Assembly (NCBI GenBank): GCA_035772785.1
Contig: JAOCPU010000002.1
Location: 372,001 to 436,000 of the forward strand
Direction: 5' to 3'
DNA: 64,000 nt
From: Phlebiopsis flavidoalba
Lineage: Eukaryota > Basidiomycota > Agaricomycetes > Polyporales > Phanerochaetaceae
In this document: in pieces, positions 26,651 through 37,289 of the stretch
Numbering within the stretch: position 1 is the stretch's first letter
How the letters are laid out: each line of letters opens with the position of its first letter
Program-made: the position numbers and the translations under genes
The notes under the pieces: model-generated
Told to the model about the DNA's origin: nothing
The model's input: only the letters and a program-made list of their open reading frames with translations
The model's database searches: none

Positions 26651-27464
26651 CACGCTGTCGAGCGGGGCGGATCTATATACGAGGTGTCAGCCACTGCCGA
26701 CATGGCCACTTGCGCCGTACCGACCTCCTACACAGCGCTCGCAGTGCGCACGCGAGGACCACCGAACTCAGTTCCTCGCGCGGCGCAGGTTGGGTTCGCG
26801 CACGGCGCGCGCGATGCGCACAGTGGGGGCCGAGGTTTCTGGCGGTTTCCAAGGTTGGGATGTATGCCCGTGTTTTCTTGTCCGGCGCCATCCATCATTG
26901 ACGTTCGGTCGGCCGCAGTCGAAAGGGGCGGGCTTCTAGTGAGGCGCATCAGCAGTTGTACCCAGCGGTAAGTGGCCGCTTTTGGTGCGGTTGGTGGGAT
27001 GTTGGGCTGGTTAGCGGCGCGCCGAGGAGGAGATGGTAAATGCAAGGCCCGGAGCTCTGCACTATGCCCGAAGTTCGGCGCCCTATAATTAATGCCCACT
27101 AGTAAATTATGGAGCCGCACGGCACAAGCACATTGTGCACGCTATTGTGCGATGTGGAAGGAGGGGAAGGCGATGTGTCCTTGGCGAAGGCAACGGCAAG
27201 GAGAGATGTATGAGATAATAGAAGGTCGAGATGCGTGTTCTTCTCGACGGACTTGTTTCTACATCCGTCTCGGGATGTTGTTGGTCAATGAGGAAGATGG
27301 TTTGTGTCCACCCGGGCGTAAGCGAGCTGCCAGATTGCACTTTGCTGTGCAAGATCGTCCGATTAGGTAATGAAATTGCCCACGACGGCACGAGGCCCAC
27401 GCTGCAGCACAGGTTAGCGACCTTCGCATCCACAAAGTAGGTAGTGGGCTCACGTGTACGTCCA
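26651..27464. other. Intergenic, no gene recognised
   Basis: Short frames only. Composition drops from GC-rich to balanced at about 27050. A CACGGAC heptamer lies just upstream at 26645. Nothing else stands out. Confidence 0.3.
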
Positions 27465-28925
27465 TTAAGATGCCTTGTACTTCAAGTTAGTTAAGCAATG
27501 GACCGCATCTAGAGCAGCGGCAGGCCAGCGATGCATTTGAACAAACCAGCGGACAATGGCCGCAACCTTTCTCACAGCGTCCGCGTCACTGTATCCGAGT
27601 CGCAAGTCGGGACGAAGCTTCGAGTCTATTGAGTCGTCCCTTACAGGCATTGTCCGATAGCAAATTGACATCGCAGAGGACAATGCGGGAGAGTCTGTGA
27701 GTGAAACAGAAGACGGCAGGTCATTTGATTTTACAGCCGCTTGAGCTTGGGGTGAGGGTATCCTTCGAAATTTTAGGATATCTAAATCGAAGGGGAGTAT
27801 AATCAGTCGTATGGGGTATCGGGTGGGCGCGGCTCACTTTGTCCAGGTAAACAACATCGCCACGCTTCAGCGATGGCGCCGGTGTAATATCGGTGTAAGA
27901 TCCTCCCCATTGTTCAGCTACCTCGAGCGCCAGGCCGTTAGGCGACACACACCACCGTCCTCATCGCCGACGACAAATCTTCAGGATGGACACCTCTTTT
28001 CCGGCCTCAGCCCCTCTCAACTGAATGTGTATCGTATCCGGTCCCTCAAGCTCTAGTACTGTCACGAGAAAGGTTTACCTTCTTCTTGTTGCTGTGAAAT
28101 GGGGGCTCCATGGGTCGTACGCTGGGTTGGCTCGATTTTGGCTTGGAATGCGTCGTGCTCTAACGCTTTTTTAATGAAGACGGGGGGGGGTGTGGAGGGA
28201 AAAGTGGTATTCGGGAAAAGCGAGCAATCGAGACATCGGATGTGCGGCCACCAGTTTCAGGCGTACGACGCAGTCTCTTGCGTCTCTTGTGTCTCCGGAT
28301 GAACGCGAGAGTCCATGCCGCGTAGAGAAAGTACCGTCTCTTCTACTCATAAAGACCGACGACTGGGCCGCGTGATGTCCCCAGCAGTGGTCGGCAGCCA
28401 TGAGATGTAAGCAGAGTACTCTGGCACTATCAATCAGCATCATCACGATGTAATGGAAGAGCGTCGATACGCACCCGTTTTTGCGTGCTGATCCTCCGCG
28501 TGGGTGTTGTCCAGCTCGCCAGAAAGCTCTTCTTCACCATCTTCATGGTTGTCCCGGAAGATAATGTTCTCGTACAACATAGAGATTCGTCGATTGGTGG
28601 CCTCAAAGGTTGCGGCAAGCAACCGCGAATCCTCCGAGTCGTCAAGCTCGTCCTGAGTTTTTGAAGGCGACACAGCCCGCCACCGAAAACGGGGTTCCGT
28701 GGCTACAGAAGAGTCCACATCGCGCAGCCGCCTAGGAGTAGGTGCGTTCAGAAAGACATGAAATTGAGGCATATGATCAAAGTATAAAAGAGATTTGCTC
28801 GCCACACGCCAAAAACGGGAGCGTGCAGGTTCAAGGCAGGAGACGCCCAACAATGGTTGACCGTTTGACGGTACGTCATTGCCCGCGCGGCTAATGCCGA
28901 GATCCAGACGGGGCTCAAAATGCAT
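27465..28925 (-). CDS. Hypothetical protein, spliced
   Basis: The best part is a 160-codon frame at 28925-28443 beginning MHFEPRLDLGIS. It has a basic/aromatic N-terminal half and an acidic C-terminal part (DDSEDSRLLAATFEATNRR). Further coding-like frames follow on the same strand at 28430-28171, 27948-27721 and 27683-27465; the last includes LGYSDADAVRKVAAIVRWFV. They may be exons of one gene, with intron-like gaps between them. I do not recognise the family. The gene lies upstream of, and on the same strand as, the previous hypothetical. Confidence 0.35.
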
Positions 28926-29224
28926 TACAATTTCGGGTAAGAAGATGCAAGGATAATTGAAGGATTTAACAGCTCTGTGTTGATCCAGGTTCTATCTGAT
29001 TCCGCAACCAAAACATCACAGCGACCACAGTCAAGTTGACCGTCAGCAAACTGTTTATAAACTGTTTGTTATCACTCGATGTTGATAGAACACTAGCAAC
29101 AGCTAGGGCTCTGATTGAGGAGACACTAAAGAAGACGTAGATACATTTGGCCGGGAATTTGTATTTGTTCTCTAGTCTAAAGAGTCAAAAGTCTAAGATA
29201 CTAGGTGATAGAGTCGTGCACGGC
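28926..29224. other. AT-richer spacer before the tRNA
   Basis: Nothing coding is seen between the hypothetical gene and the tRNA terminator. Confidence 0.3.
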
Positions 29225-29232
29225 AAAAAAAA
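29225..29232 (-). terminator. Pol III T-tract of tRNA-Ser
   Basis: Eight consecutive T on the minus strand begin just past the tRNA 3' end. This is the standard RNA polymerase III stop signal. Confidence 0.8.
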
Positions 29233-29233
29233 G

Positions 29234-29326
29234 CGACCCCAGCAGGATTCGAACCTGCGCCCTCAAAGAGGAGGTGATAATCGAACGAATTCGAATCAAC
29301 CGCCGTAACCACTTGGCTATAGTGCC
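29234..29326 (-). tRNA. tRNA-Ser (anticodon CGA) with a short intron
   Basis: Class II tRNA reading the Ser codon UCG. The 5' end GGCACTA pairs with the 3' TGGGGTC, with one A/G mismatch, and the discriminator is G. The D-arm (A-box) is TAGCCAAGTGGTTA. The T-arm GCAGG-TTCGAAT-CCTGC contains a perfect B-box (GGTTCGAATCC). A long variable arm, CCTC-TTT-GAGG, marks it as Ser. The anticodon CGA is at 29293-29291, followed by A37 and about ten intron bases before the 3' anticodon stem TCACC. The 5' stem reads GGTTGA instead of GGTGA, a one-base bulge that may be a sequencing error. Confidence 0.87.
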
Positions 29327-29465
29327 TTGCTATCGATGAGTTTTACATTTATTATGATACCTGGAGAGTACTACTGTTGGCTCTCTTCAGTTACTTACCC
29401 TATCAACCTGAATCAACCTCCTTACCATTTCGCTATCGCGAACTCCTTCTGCTCCTGACGCAGGC

Positions 29466-30762
29466 ATGGCGCATTCACCTACATCCTCGCCAGCACCTCA
29501 ACATGTTACAGCCCCTTTTGTCATTCTCTCAACTACACCGCGAACGAGCCCCCACCACCATATCCTTCTCGTGAACGCAGACACCGTACCGGCAGGTTTA
29601 GCAGGCGGCGAAGAACACTCCCAAGCGGTGCGGGCTCCAGATACGTCAGACACACCCTCCAAGTGCCTTCAACGAGCACAGAGGGATACTCTGACAATGA
29701 GCCTTTCCCAAGCTCGGAGGGAAACGAAAATCCTGCATTCGAGGCGACGGAGCACACTCCACTGCTCAGTCCGCGATTACCGCCAGGAGGGATAGGCAGA
29801 CGGCAGCGCACGCTGTCCATCTCCAGCACGGTGCATTCCATCAACTCAGTCGCTCCGTCGCTTGCGCACACCCTCATATCGGCCTTTTTCATCCTGACCG
29901 TGATTGCGATTTGGACCCCGAGGAGGCGGAAGCAGCGCGCGCAGCGACTCTGATTCGGATGACGCGCCCGACTCGCCTGGCGCCTAGGGCTGCGTTGTTC
30001 AGCAGCGGAGCAGCAGCAGCGACTATTTGCGAACGAACTGGGTGCGAGTCCTAGGTTAGGAGGTGGTACGGTTGTGCGGACAAGGCCTATGGGAGGTGGA
30101 GGAAAGTAGTAATTCAGGCCGATGGCAAAGAAGCCATTACATACTACGCTGCCCTCTTCCACCTACTCATCCTTAACTTCCCCTTCGCACTGGTCGCGTT
30201 GGACTATACCTTTTTGTTCTTACTATTGTACGTCTCCTCATGTTCCCCTGTGTCGCTATACTAACTTATGCCCTTATCAATTCCAGACTGGAACTACCAC
30301 CCTTATGGCGCTTCCCCTCGGTTGCCGTTCTATGCTTCTTGATCTTATAGGGGCAAGAATTCTTGCTCGAGGAGAGCTTTACCTCCAGTCGACCTTCCAC
30401 TACCCTCTCTTCTTCCCCGTGCCCAATCCGCCTCTCCCCATCTTCACCCGCACGCGATCACCTACTCCCGCAGAAATTGAAAACGGTGCCGCTATCCGAC
30501 CATGAAGGAGAAATCCTTCCTACAAGAACGCCTATGCGATGTTTACAGACCCGACATTCAGTACATGCCTCTGTTCTACTTCCTCGTTCTCAAGCCACCA
30601 CTCACACTATTTGATGTCGCCCTCTGTTTCTTGATTGCATCGTGCCAGTCTCGTTTATACTCGTCCTTCCTGCCCCGGCTATGCTGCGGCTTGTCAGGAC
30701 GACTTGGAGTTTGGCAAGCCAACGTCGCGGTCGAGGGGCTCTGCTATCCGACTATTCGATAA
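29466..30762 (+). CDS. Multi-pass membrane protein, possibly with Sensor-like domains
   Basis: The start at 29466 gives a Ser/Thr/Pro-rich cytosolic N-terminus. It continues after frameshift at 29663-29800 with an acidic EGYSDNEPFPSSEGNENPAF segment. Membrane blocks follow. The first is near 30130-30225 (ITYYAALFHLLILNFPFAL). An intron then ends at about 30284, and next come TGTTTLMALPLG and ILARGELYLQSTFHYP. A linker (PIFTRTRSPTPAEIENGA) leads to a second repeat of the block at 30530-30762, ending GVWQANVAVEGLCYP. This duplicated architecture is familiar from conserved basidiomycete proteins resembling the putative 'Sensor' domain; the function is unknown. The gene is divergent from the tRNA. 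Confidence 0.55.
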
Positions 30763-31851
30763 TAACCCCCATTTTTTCCCTCTTCGTTTTCGTCCGATGC
30801 CCCCACAATATTCGCATCGACACGAAGGACTTTCGAGCTTGGGTATCTGGGTGCATGAGCACTGCGTTAGGGTACTGTAAATTGTAGTCTGTACTTGTAT
30901 GCTACGATAGACAGAGTTTCTTCCCTCGTTAGAACGGATCCGCACGGGCCGGGTCCAGGAACAGTGGATCGAACTTCGAAGTCGTTGACCGCCGTCGCTC
31001 AATTTGGTGATGCGGAGCCTTGGGTGGCTGAGCGTCGGCCGCTGGAAGTATTGGTTTCAATTCTCTCCTCTTGAACCTTAGGGTCACGACCTCTGATAGG
31101 GAAAAAGCAACCATGGCTGAGTGTGTCGGACAATTACATGCTCGCTGCACCGTATATTAAACAATTAAAATCTGTAGCTCTTATATTCCAACTCACGAGG
31201 ATAAGATCTGTTATCAGGTCCCAAACAGCGGCAGCATTAGGGATATTCGCGGACAATTAATCACGATTTCGCACACGACCCGCACAGACCCGGACCAGGG
31301 GAGCATGTGGTCGACGAGCCGTTCAAGGACCGATCCGTAGGCACAGCCAAAGAGCAGATCTACACAATGCGGTAAATCTTCTAGATGCACCATACCGAAC
31401 ATGGTCGCCGACGGCTTTTGTCTGACTCGCTGACAGGGCCATCGATCAATTTAAAATGCGACGCACTTCCGGTACTCACCGGACACATATGGCGACTCAG
31501 CTGCCACATTGTGTAATCAGGGACGCTTCCTGCGACCGTCGGCTCGCTCCGTTAAGTGCGGACGGTTAGTCAGTTTTGTGCACGCCACCACGCCCCGGAG
31601 CTTGAGCTATCGACATGCGTCAAAATTGTTAGATAGATCACGTTGTCTCTCGAGGAAATGCTGGTTTCATCTCAGTGAGCCTCCATGGTCTAGTCCAACT
31701 GTCTAGCACACATGTCCTCCAGGCCAGCATTTCTTGCCACAGTATGGAGTTTGACTGTCAAATAAATTGACTAGAATGCGTTTCTGTGCAACGATAAATA
31801 AACGTAGAATGTACATACGGACGGTTCAGCCGAATATTCGGATAGGAAGAG
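30763..31851. other. Intergenic, no gene recognised
   Basis: Only short frames on both strands (for example 30929-31150 and 31214-31402, minus) without known motifs. The downstream end of the first beta-sandwich gene lies at its right edge. Confidence 0.35.
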
Positions 31852-33199
31852 TTACATGAGCCGCATGCGCCTAAGCATCCAAAGGAATACAACGAGCAAG
31901 ATTGCATGATGAGTTGGAAGTAGAGGATATTCAGAGTGACTTGAAGTGCAAGTAATCAGATGCCAGGGGGCGCTCAGTGCGAGTCAAAGAAACGCACCCA
32001 TAGCCGGTCTGTTTAGACCCAGAATCTCCAGACGTCGCGTTGGCCGGCGAACGGTACCATTAGTACCGTTGCCAGTGGTGCTAGAGATGAATGATTAATA
32101 CTTTCAATAAGAATAACATCGCAAAGAAGAAACGCACTATACGACAGCATAATCGATAACCCATGTAACCGCCATTGAATGTCTCGGATTGATATTGAAG
32201 GTTTGTCAACTCAACGGTATGGTTTTCCTTCGCTGAGACCGTCGGTAAACCAGATGAGCTCCCTGGGGCGGTTGTACAAGCCACCAGTGAGGTTGGTGCG
32301 GCTTAGCTACAGTGGCGTTCTTAGAACTGGCCGTCGAGGGCGATCGAGACATTTCCGACGTACCATGTACCATGAATTTCCTTGACGCGCCTTAAATTCA
32401 GTAAGAATGGATTCGACGAAGGGATATTAAACGTACCACACCGCTCCCAGCAAAATCAAGTTTCACCGTTGCTCCGCGATCGCCAGTGGAGTGTTCAGTG
32501 CCATTGTTCCAGTACTTGTTCACAATATTGCTGTTGTTCACCCCCCGTCAGCGATTCGTTTCCAAGAACCTCCGGCATATGTGAACGCAGAATTCGCGTC
32601 GTCCGATGGTGACATTCTGCACGACTGCACCGACGGACGCGCCGATCTCGTTCTCGACGATGACAAAGTCGAGGGCAAATAAACCCTGTCCGCCATTCTC
32701 CAGGTGCAGGTTGTGGGGAGTGCCGGCCTTCAGGCCCAGTGTGGGAGTAAAGAAGGGCCTGGTATACTGTATCCGAGGCCTTGCTAGTTCCGGATGAAGA
32801 GTCGACAGTGCTGGTCGAGATCCCGCTGGCGTCAGTATCGGTCAAGGACGACACTGAAAGAGTCGCCCATGCTGCTCTGCGTGCCGAACACGTAGATGGC
32901 TGTGCCTGAGCATAGTGAAGTGAGCTTTTACAACACTGCGGGTCGAAGGAACATACCATTGAAAGCAAGATCGAAGCTTGCAGTAGCGTTCGTTTGATGA
33001 GACGAGGCAAAATCTGGGAGTGAGTAGCCAGAGTATTTGTTGTAATCAGGCGCGCCATTGGGCGAATCTACCCATCCAGAACTGAAGTTCTGACAAAACT
33101 GCGTCAACATATGTTGTTCGTGAGAGATCAACTCGGGAGGAGCAAAATCACCTACAAGAGCGGAGAGGAGTCTTCGATGGTGACATTGTGAGCCGTCAT
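31852..33199 (-). CDS. Tandem paralogue 1: secreted/anchored beta-sandwich-type protein
   Basis: Conserved agaricomycete protein of unknown ligand, with two Gly/Ser/Thr-rich beta-sandwich-like modules. The start at 33199 reads MTAHNVTIEDSSPLL and is followed by an intron. Module 1 includes NFSSGWVDSPNGAPDYNKYS, TASFDLAFNG and YVFGTQSSMGDSFSVVLD. A middle stretch, LHLENGGQGLFALDFVIVEN-like, is near 32720-32650. Module 2 at about 32590-32170 ends with HTVELTNLQYQSETFN. A last part, ANATSGDSGSKQTGYG, precedes an intron and a terminal hydrophobic exon (ILLVVFLWMLRRMR; stop at 31852). The terminus looks like a membrane anchor with positive end. Several frameshifts are present. The gene is closely related to the next one and transcribed in the same direction. 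Confidence 0.72.
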
Positions 33200-33835
33200 G
33201 AGTCGCAAAGAGCGAGACTCAGGATAAATATCAATGAAAATGAATGACAGAGTTGGTACAGAACAACGCCAAGGAGAATGTGGAGGTTGGAGGTGAAGGC
33301 GGGAGGGCCTCATATCGCGTTATACGTGATGTACTCATCCCTCCTACATACGGTTGCAATCCTGTCAAGTAAAAGTTTGACCGGTTCCCATCGCGCAGTT
33401 TCTAATTGATTGGAGAGTCACGAAAGGTTTGTTGCGGACGTATGTCGCTGATGGCAACGATTTATTTGCGCTTCAGAGCCTCGACAATGCAATGAAACGG
33501 CGTGTATTCGTAGTAACGTGGCCGATGCAAAGATGTGACACACAGGTGGAAGGGGTCCGTTGTGTGGTTCGTGGAGGTTACGGTCTAGGATCGTTGCAAG
33601 AAATTTACGGCCATCGCAGCTCGCACGACACGCGCTATAATCACAGACGCCGAAACATGACGCACACTGTATATTTCCAGTGTCCTTCATTCAACGCTGG
33701 CGAATTTGATGAATTATGAAGAGAGCTCAATATGACCCCAATTAATTGACCGAAATTTGTCGACATGACTCGCGCACACAAAGAAAATAGTGGACAAATT
33801 AAGGTGATGAACTTGAGAGCCGCAAGTTGAGCACG
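33200..33835. other. Spacer between the tandem paralogues
   Basis: It should contain the promoter of paralogue 1. Plus-strand frame 33429-33719 has no recognised motif and is probably chance. Confidence 0.35.
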
Positions 33836-35166
33836 TCAAAGAAGCGACACGCGGAACCTCGCCCAAAAGAACATGATGAGCAGGCCTAGATTGTGGGGTA
33901 GAAGCATATTAGGATCGCTTGAGATGAAAACTAATCAGATAGAATAACTGGTAACACAAGTAAACGGTCGTACCCATGGCCGGTCTGCTTGGCTCCAGCT
34001 CCTCCCGACGTCGTGTTGGCCGGCAAGTTGGTCAAATTGTTTCCGTCACCGGCAGCGCTATGCAGACAGCTGTAAGCACATTTCCACAAAAAGCTGCGTT
34101 GAATGAGAGGGGACATACTAAACAATTGCATAGTCGACACCGAAGTAACCGCCATTGAAAGCAACGGGATTCGTACTCGAGATTTGTCATTTCGATGGTG
34201 TGGTTGCCTTCATTGAGGCCATCGCGAACCAGATAAGTTCTCTGGGGCGATTGTACATGGTAAAGTTGGAATGGCTTATCACGGAGCCGTATGGTTGGCC
34301 ATCCAAGACAACAGATACGTTTGCCATCGAACCAGGTACCATGGATTTCCTATGGATGACCCGAGCTCAGCACGCCTAACCTGGCAGGGAAGAGTATGGA
34401 CCTACCACGCCGCTTCCAACAAAGTCTAGCTTCACTGTAGCCCCCTCGGTCGAGGGTGTACCGTTCGGTACCATTATTCCAGTACTTGGTCACAAGAACA
34501 TCGGGCCTACTGGGATTCGAGAGCGATTCGTTCCAAAAGCCTCCGCCGTGTATGTGAACGCGGGATTTGTATCGTCAATGGTGATATTCTGCACCACTGA
34601 GCCAGGTGTGCCGACCTCATGTCTGGACGATGGCAAAATCGATGATAAAAAGACCCTTGCCTCCGTTTTCCAAGTGTAGGGTATGGGGCGTGCCAGCTTT
34701 CAGGGCCGGTGTGGGAGTAGAGTAGACTCTGGTAAACAGTTGTCGATGCTTGGCTCGTCCCTGATGCCGAGTCGACAGTGCTGACCGTCGACCCGCTGGT
34801 GTCCGTGTCGGCAAGGGTGACGCTGCAATGGGCCGCCTATGCTACTCTGTGTCCCGAAAATGTAGATGGCTGTTCCTAACGTCGAATGATTTGTGAGATG
34901 GAGCTGGAAGGTATAGTAACAGGCAACGTACCGTTAAAAGCGAGGTCAAAACTCGCAGTGTCGTTTGTCTCATGGAAGGAGGCCCAAGTCGGAACAGCAT
35001 ATCCTGAATATTTGTCATAATTGGGATCGCCAACGGCGAATCAACCCATCCAGAGCTGAAGTTCTGCGACGAATGATGTTGACATTTTATTCTCAAATGG
35101 CAGCATAAAAAACCACCTACGACAAAGCGGAGATGAGTCCTCCACTGTCACATTATGCACCGCCAT
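33836..35166 (-). CDS. Tandem paralogue 2: secreted/anchored beta-sandwich-type protein
   Basis: Same order of elements as the neighbour. MAVHNVTVEDSSPLC is at the start (35166). NYDKYSGYAVPTW-like and TASFDLAFNGT follow near 34995-34930, then IYIFGTQSSIGG, then LVRDGLNEG-like and VAFNGGYFGVDYAIV near 34170-34130. ANTTSGGAGAKQTGHG precedes a last intron, and the final exon is NMLLPHNLGLLIMFFWARFR with stop at 33836. Intron positions match those of paralogue 1, so the pair arose by tandem duplication. Identity is moderate, so the event is not very recent (inference). The function is unknown; a surface or carbohydrate-binding role is a guess from fold-like features. Confidence 0.72.
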
Positions 35167-35561
35167 GGTTGAGAAACGAGTGTCTGAGTAATAATCAAAG
35201 AGCGGCGGGGTCAGCGCAAAACACGCAATCGAGTGCGTAGGGGTCAGCGATCAAGGGGGGATATCTTCTTTCTATGCTTCGGTCGGCCGCTTTGTAGTCC
35301 CTTCAAAGAAAGTTTTGACGGGGCTATTCTGCGCAGTTTGTATCAGTTTGTGACTAGTCACAAATCGCTCCACGACAGTCCGTTGCGCATGTCTGTCACT
35401 GATGGGGGCGGTTACTTGCACTTTTAAGTCCGAGAATGAGCGAGCGAAGCGGACGATCGTAGCGACATAGTTGACGCGAGGACTGGCTGGATGGGGTGTG
35501 TTGGGCCTCTTGTTGCACCTCAAGAGCCAGTACCGCGCGCCAATCGGGTAAGCACCCTTAT
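35167..35561. promoter_or_regulatory. Upstream region of paralogue 2
   Basis: No frame of interest. It contains the likely promoter of the minus-strand gene to its left. Confidence 0.3.
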
Positions 35562-35611
35562 ACCGAATATGCTTCATGAAGGACCGAATATGCTTCGACC
35601 GAATATGCTTC
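35562..35611. repeat. Three copies of ACCGAATATGCTTC
   Basis: Exact 14-base copies at 35562-35575, 35583-35596 and 35598-35611, with spacings of 21 and 15 bases. They are followed by a CGAAGCGATAT remnant. Each copy contains GAATATGCTTC, partly self-complementary (GAA...TTC). It lies downstream of the oxygenase gene end. Confidence 0.75.
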
Positions 35612-35863
35612 GCCCGAAGCGATATACGAGCCTTGCGGCTATCGTGCTAACAATAGTTCAGCGACAACGCATAATGACTGATATTTGATGGTGAAGGAAC
35701 GTACGCGAAATCTGAGGTGCCGCGGTAGATGAACCGGGACACGCAAGTTTGTCTAATCAGACACGCGCATGAACAGTAAGGTATCCGAACAACGCTATTC
35801 TCATCTGATAATACAATGTTTATAGCACACACATCCATTTAAAGTTGAAAACGTTTTCAGTTT

Positions 35864-37289
35864 CTAGTACGCAAGTCCATGAGTATTAGGAAGGCCCTCG
35901 TGAAGAACTTCCTAAACAGGTCTGGGTAGTGCTTCTCCGCAACATCGGGATGACTCCTGTAGATACGACTGTCAGTGGATCAACGAGGCTGAATGACCAG
36001 GATACACACACTTGACTCGGCCAATCAAGGCAACCTGGCCTGAGGGCAGTTCGCTGTACTCTGCATAGTTGACGGCTACAAATCCTCAGACTGCCGCGCG
36101 ATTTTTTAGCAAATGACTTCGCTTACAATCTGTCCCAACCTTGCCACGGGCTTCTTTGATTGCGAGGATTTCCGTGGGCACTGCAGCTCATTTGAGTCTT
36201 CTACGTTTCGACACAGTTATGTGCGAAACGTACATTCTAATACCTCGTTACCATAACGGTCTCGCGCGAGATCATTTGGAAGAAAGGAATCGAGTACCGA
36301 GGAGTTGAGCCCTTCGCAGTGAGAGAACCCTGTGAGAAGTTGCGATTGCGACTCCTTGCGTCACTGTTTCTAAAGCTAGGACAAGGAGTTTGATACGATG
36401 ATTTTGAGACAAATTTAATGTGGTTTTTTACCTTTCCGATATTTACGACAAATGTACCGGGGATTGGGGCGCATCGATCCATTCACCAGACACATTCTGG
36501 ACTTGCAGTCCTCGGTGTGGTGATGCTTGCAGCAGCTAAAGAAAGCACAGAACTGCATGTTTGATAACGCACGTAGATATTCGATAATTGCACTCACCAG
36601 AGTCAGAAGGCCACCGTCATAGTGAGGACCGACGCCTTGGTCAGACGAGTCGTCTGCAGGTACGGGATACTTGACAATCTTCGTGCGATCTTGATTTCCC
36701 CCCTCCTCGATAAATCTGGAAAAGGCATTCGAGGGAAGGTGCAGAGCCTCTGCTGTGGCATCTAACAGCTCATGACCGAGTTTTTCTGCATGACGCTAAC
36801 ATAACGCGTGAACGTGTCTTTGAATCCAGGGAGAAGACTCTCATCTGGCCACTATGATAGGTCTGGATTTGTTTAAAGCAAGTGAAGAGCAGGTGGAAGC
36901 CAACGCACCTGAGATGGCCCCCAAAGCCTCATGAAATCCGGATCGCCCGCCTTCCATCGAATCTCCGCTGAGGTTCCGAAGTCGAACTGCTCACGTTGAT
37001 CGACTTGTCCTTTCGTCATTTCCGCCCCGAACTTGGAGTAACCGAAGAAATGCGGTGAGTGCACCATGCGTATATACGTTCCTTCTCCTCCACTGGTAAC
37101 TCGAAGAACTTTGGGGAGTACGCGATCACAGCGTCGACCTCGTCCTTGGGAATATGATGTTTGTTCAAATAGAAGAACCCGACATTGGTAAGTGGCGTTC
37201 TGCAGCTTTGAGATGAAGTGTGGCCGTGTAGCGGGGTCGGAGAGCTCCGAGTAATCGAGTATCGGTATGGTCGAGAAATTGGTCGCCAT
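35864..37289 (-). CDS. Isopenicillin-N-synthase-like 2OG-Fe(II) oxygenase, copy 1
   Basis: Soluble non-haem iron dioxygenase of the DIOX_N plus 2OG-FeII_Oxy type. It is expected to couple 2-oxoglutarate decarboxylation to oxidation of an unknown small substrate. The start at 37289 reads MATNFSTIPILDYSELSDP. The N-terminal domain includes HFFGYSKFGAEMTKGQVDQ and FMRLWGPSQ. The core near 36780-36600 includes LPSNAFSRFIEEGG and GVGPHYDGGLLTL, with the iron ligands H-x-D. Then come IPGTFVVNIGK, the distal His region, and RYSIPFFQM supplying the 2OG-binding Arg/Ser. The end reads SHPDVAEKHYPDLFRKFF with stop at 35864. About six introns match those of copy 2. Frameshifts lie near 37200, 36880 and 36400. 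It is paired head-to-head with copy 2. Confidence 0.93.

Noticed and set aside
29234..29326. Reading the tRNA as Phe (GAA) or Asn from parts of the anticodon loop or acceptor
   Set aside because: The long variable arm and the GGCACTA start are those of tRNA-Ser; CGA sits at the correct loop position.
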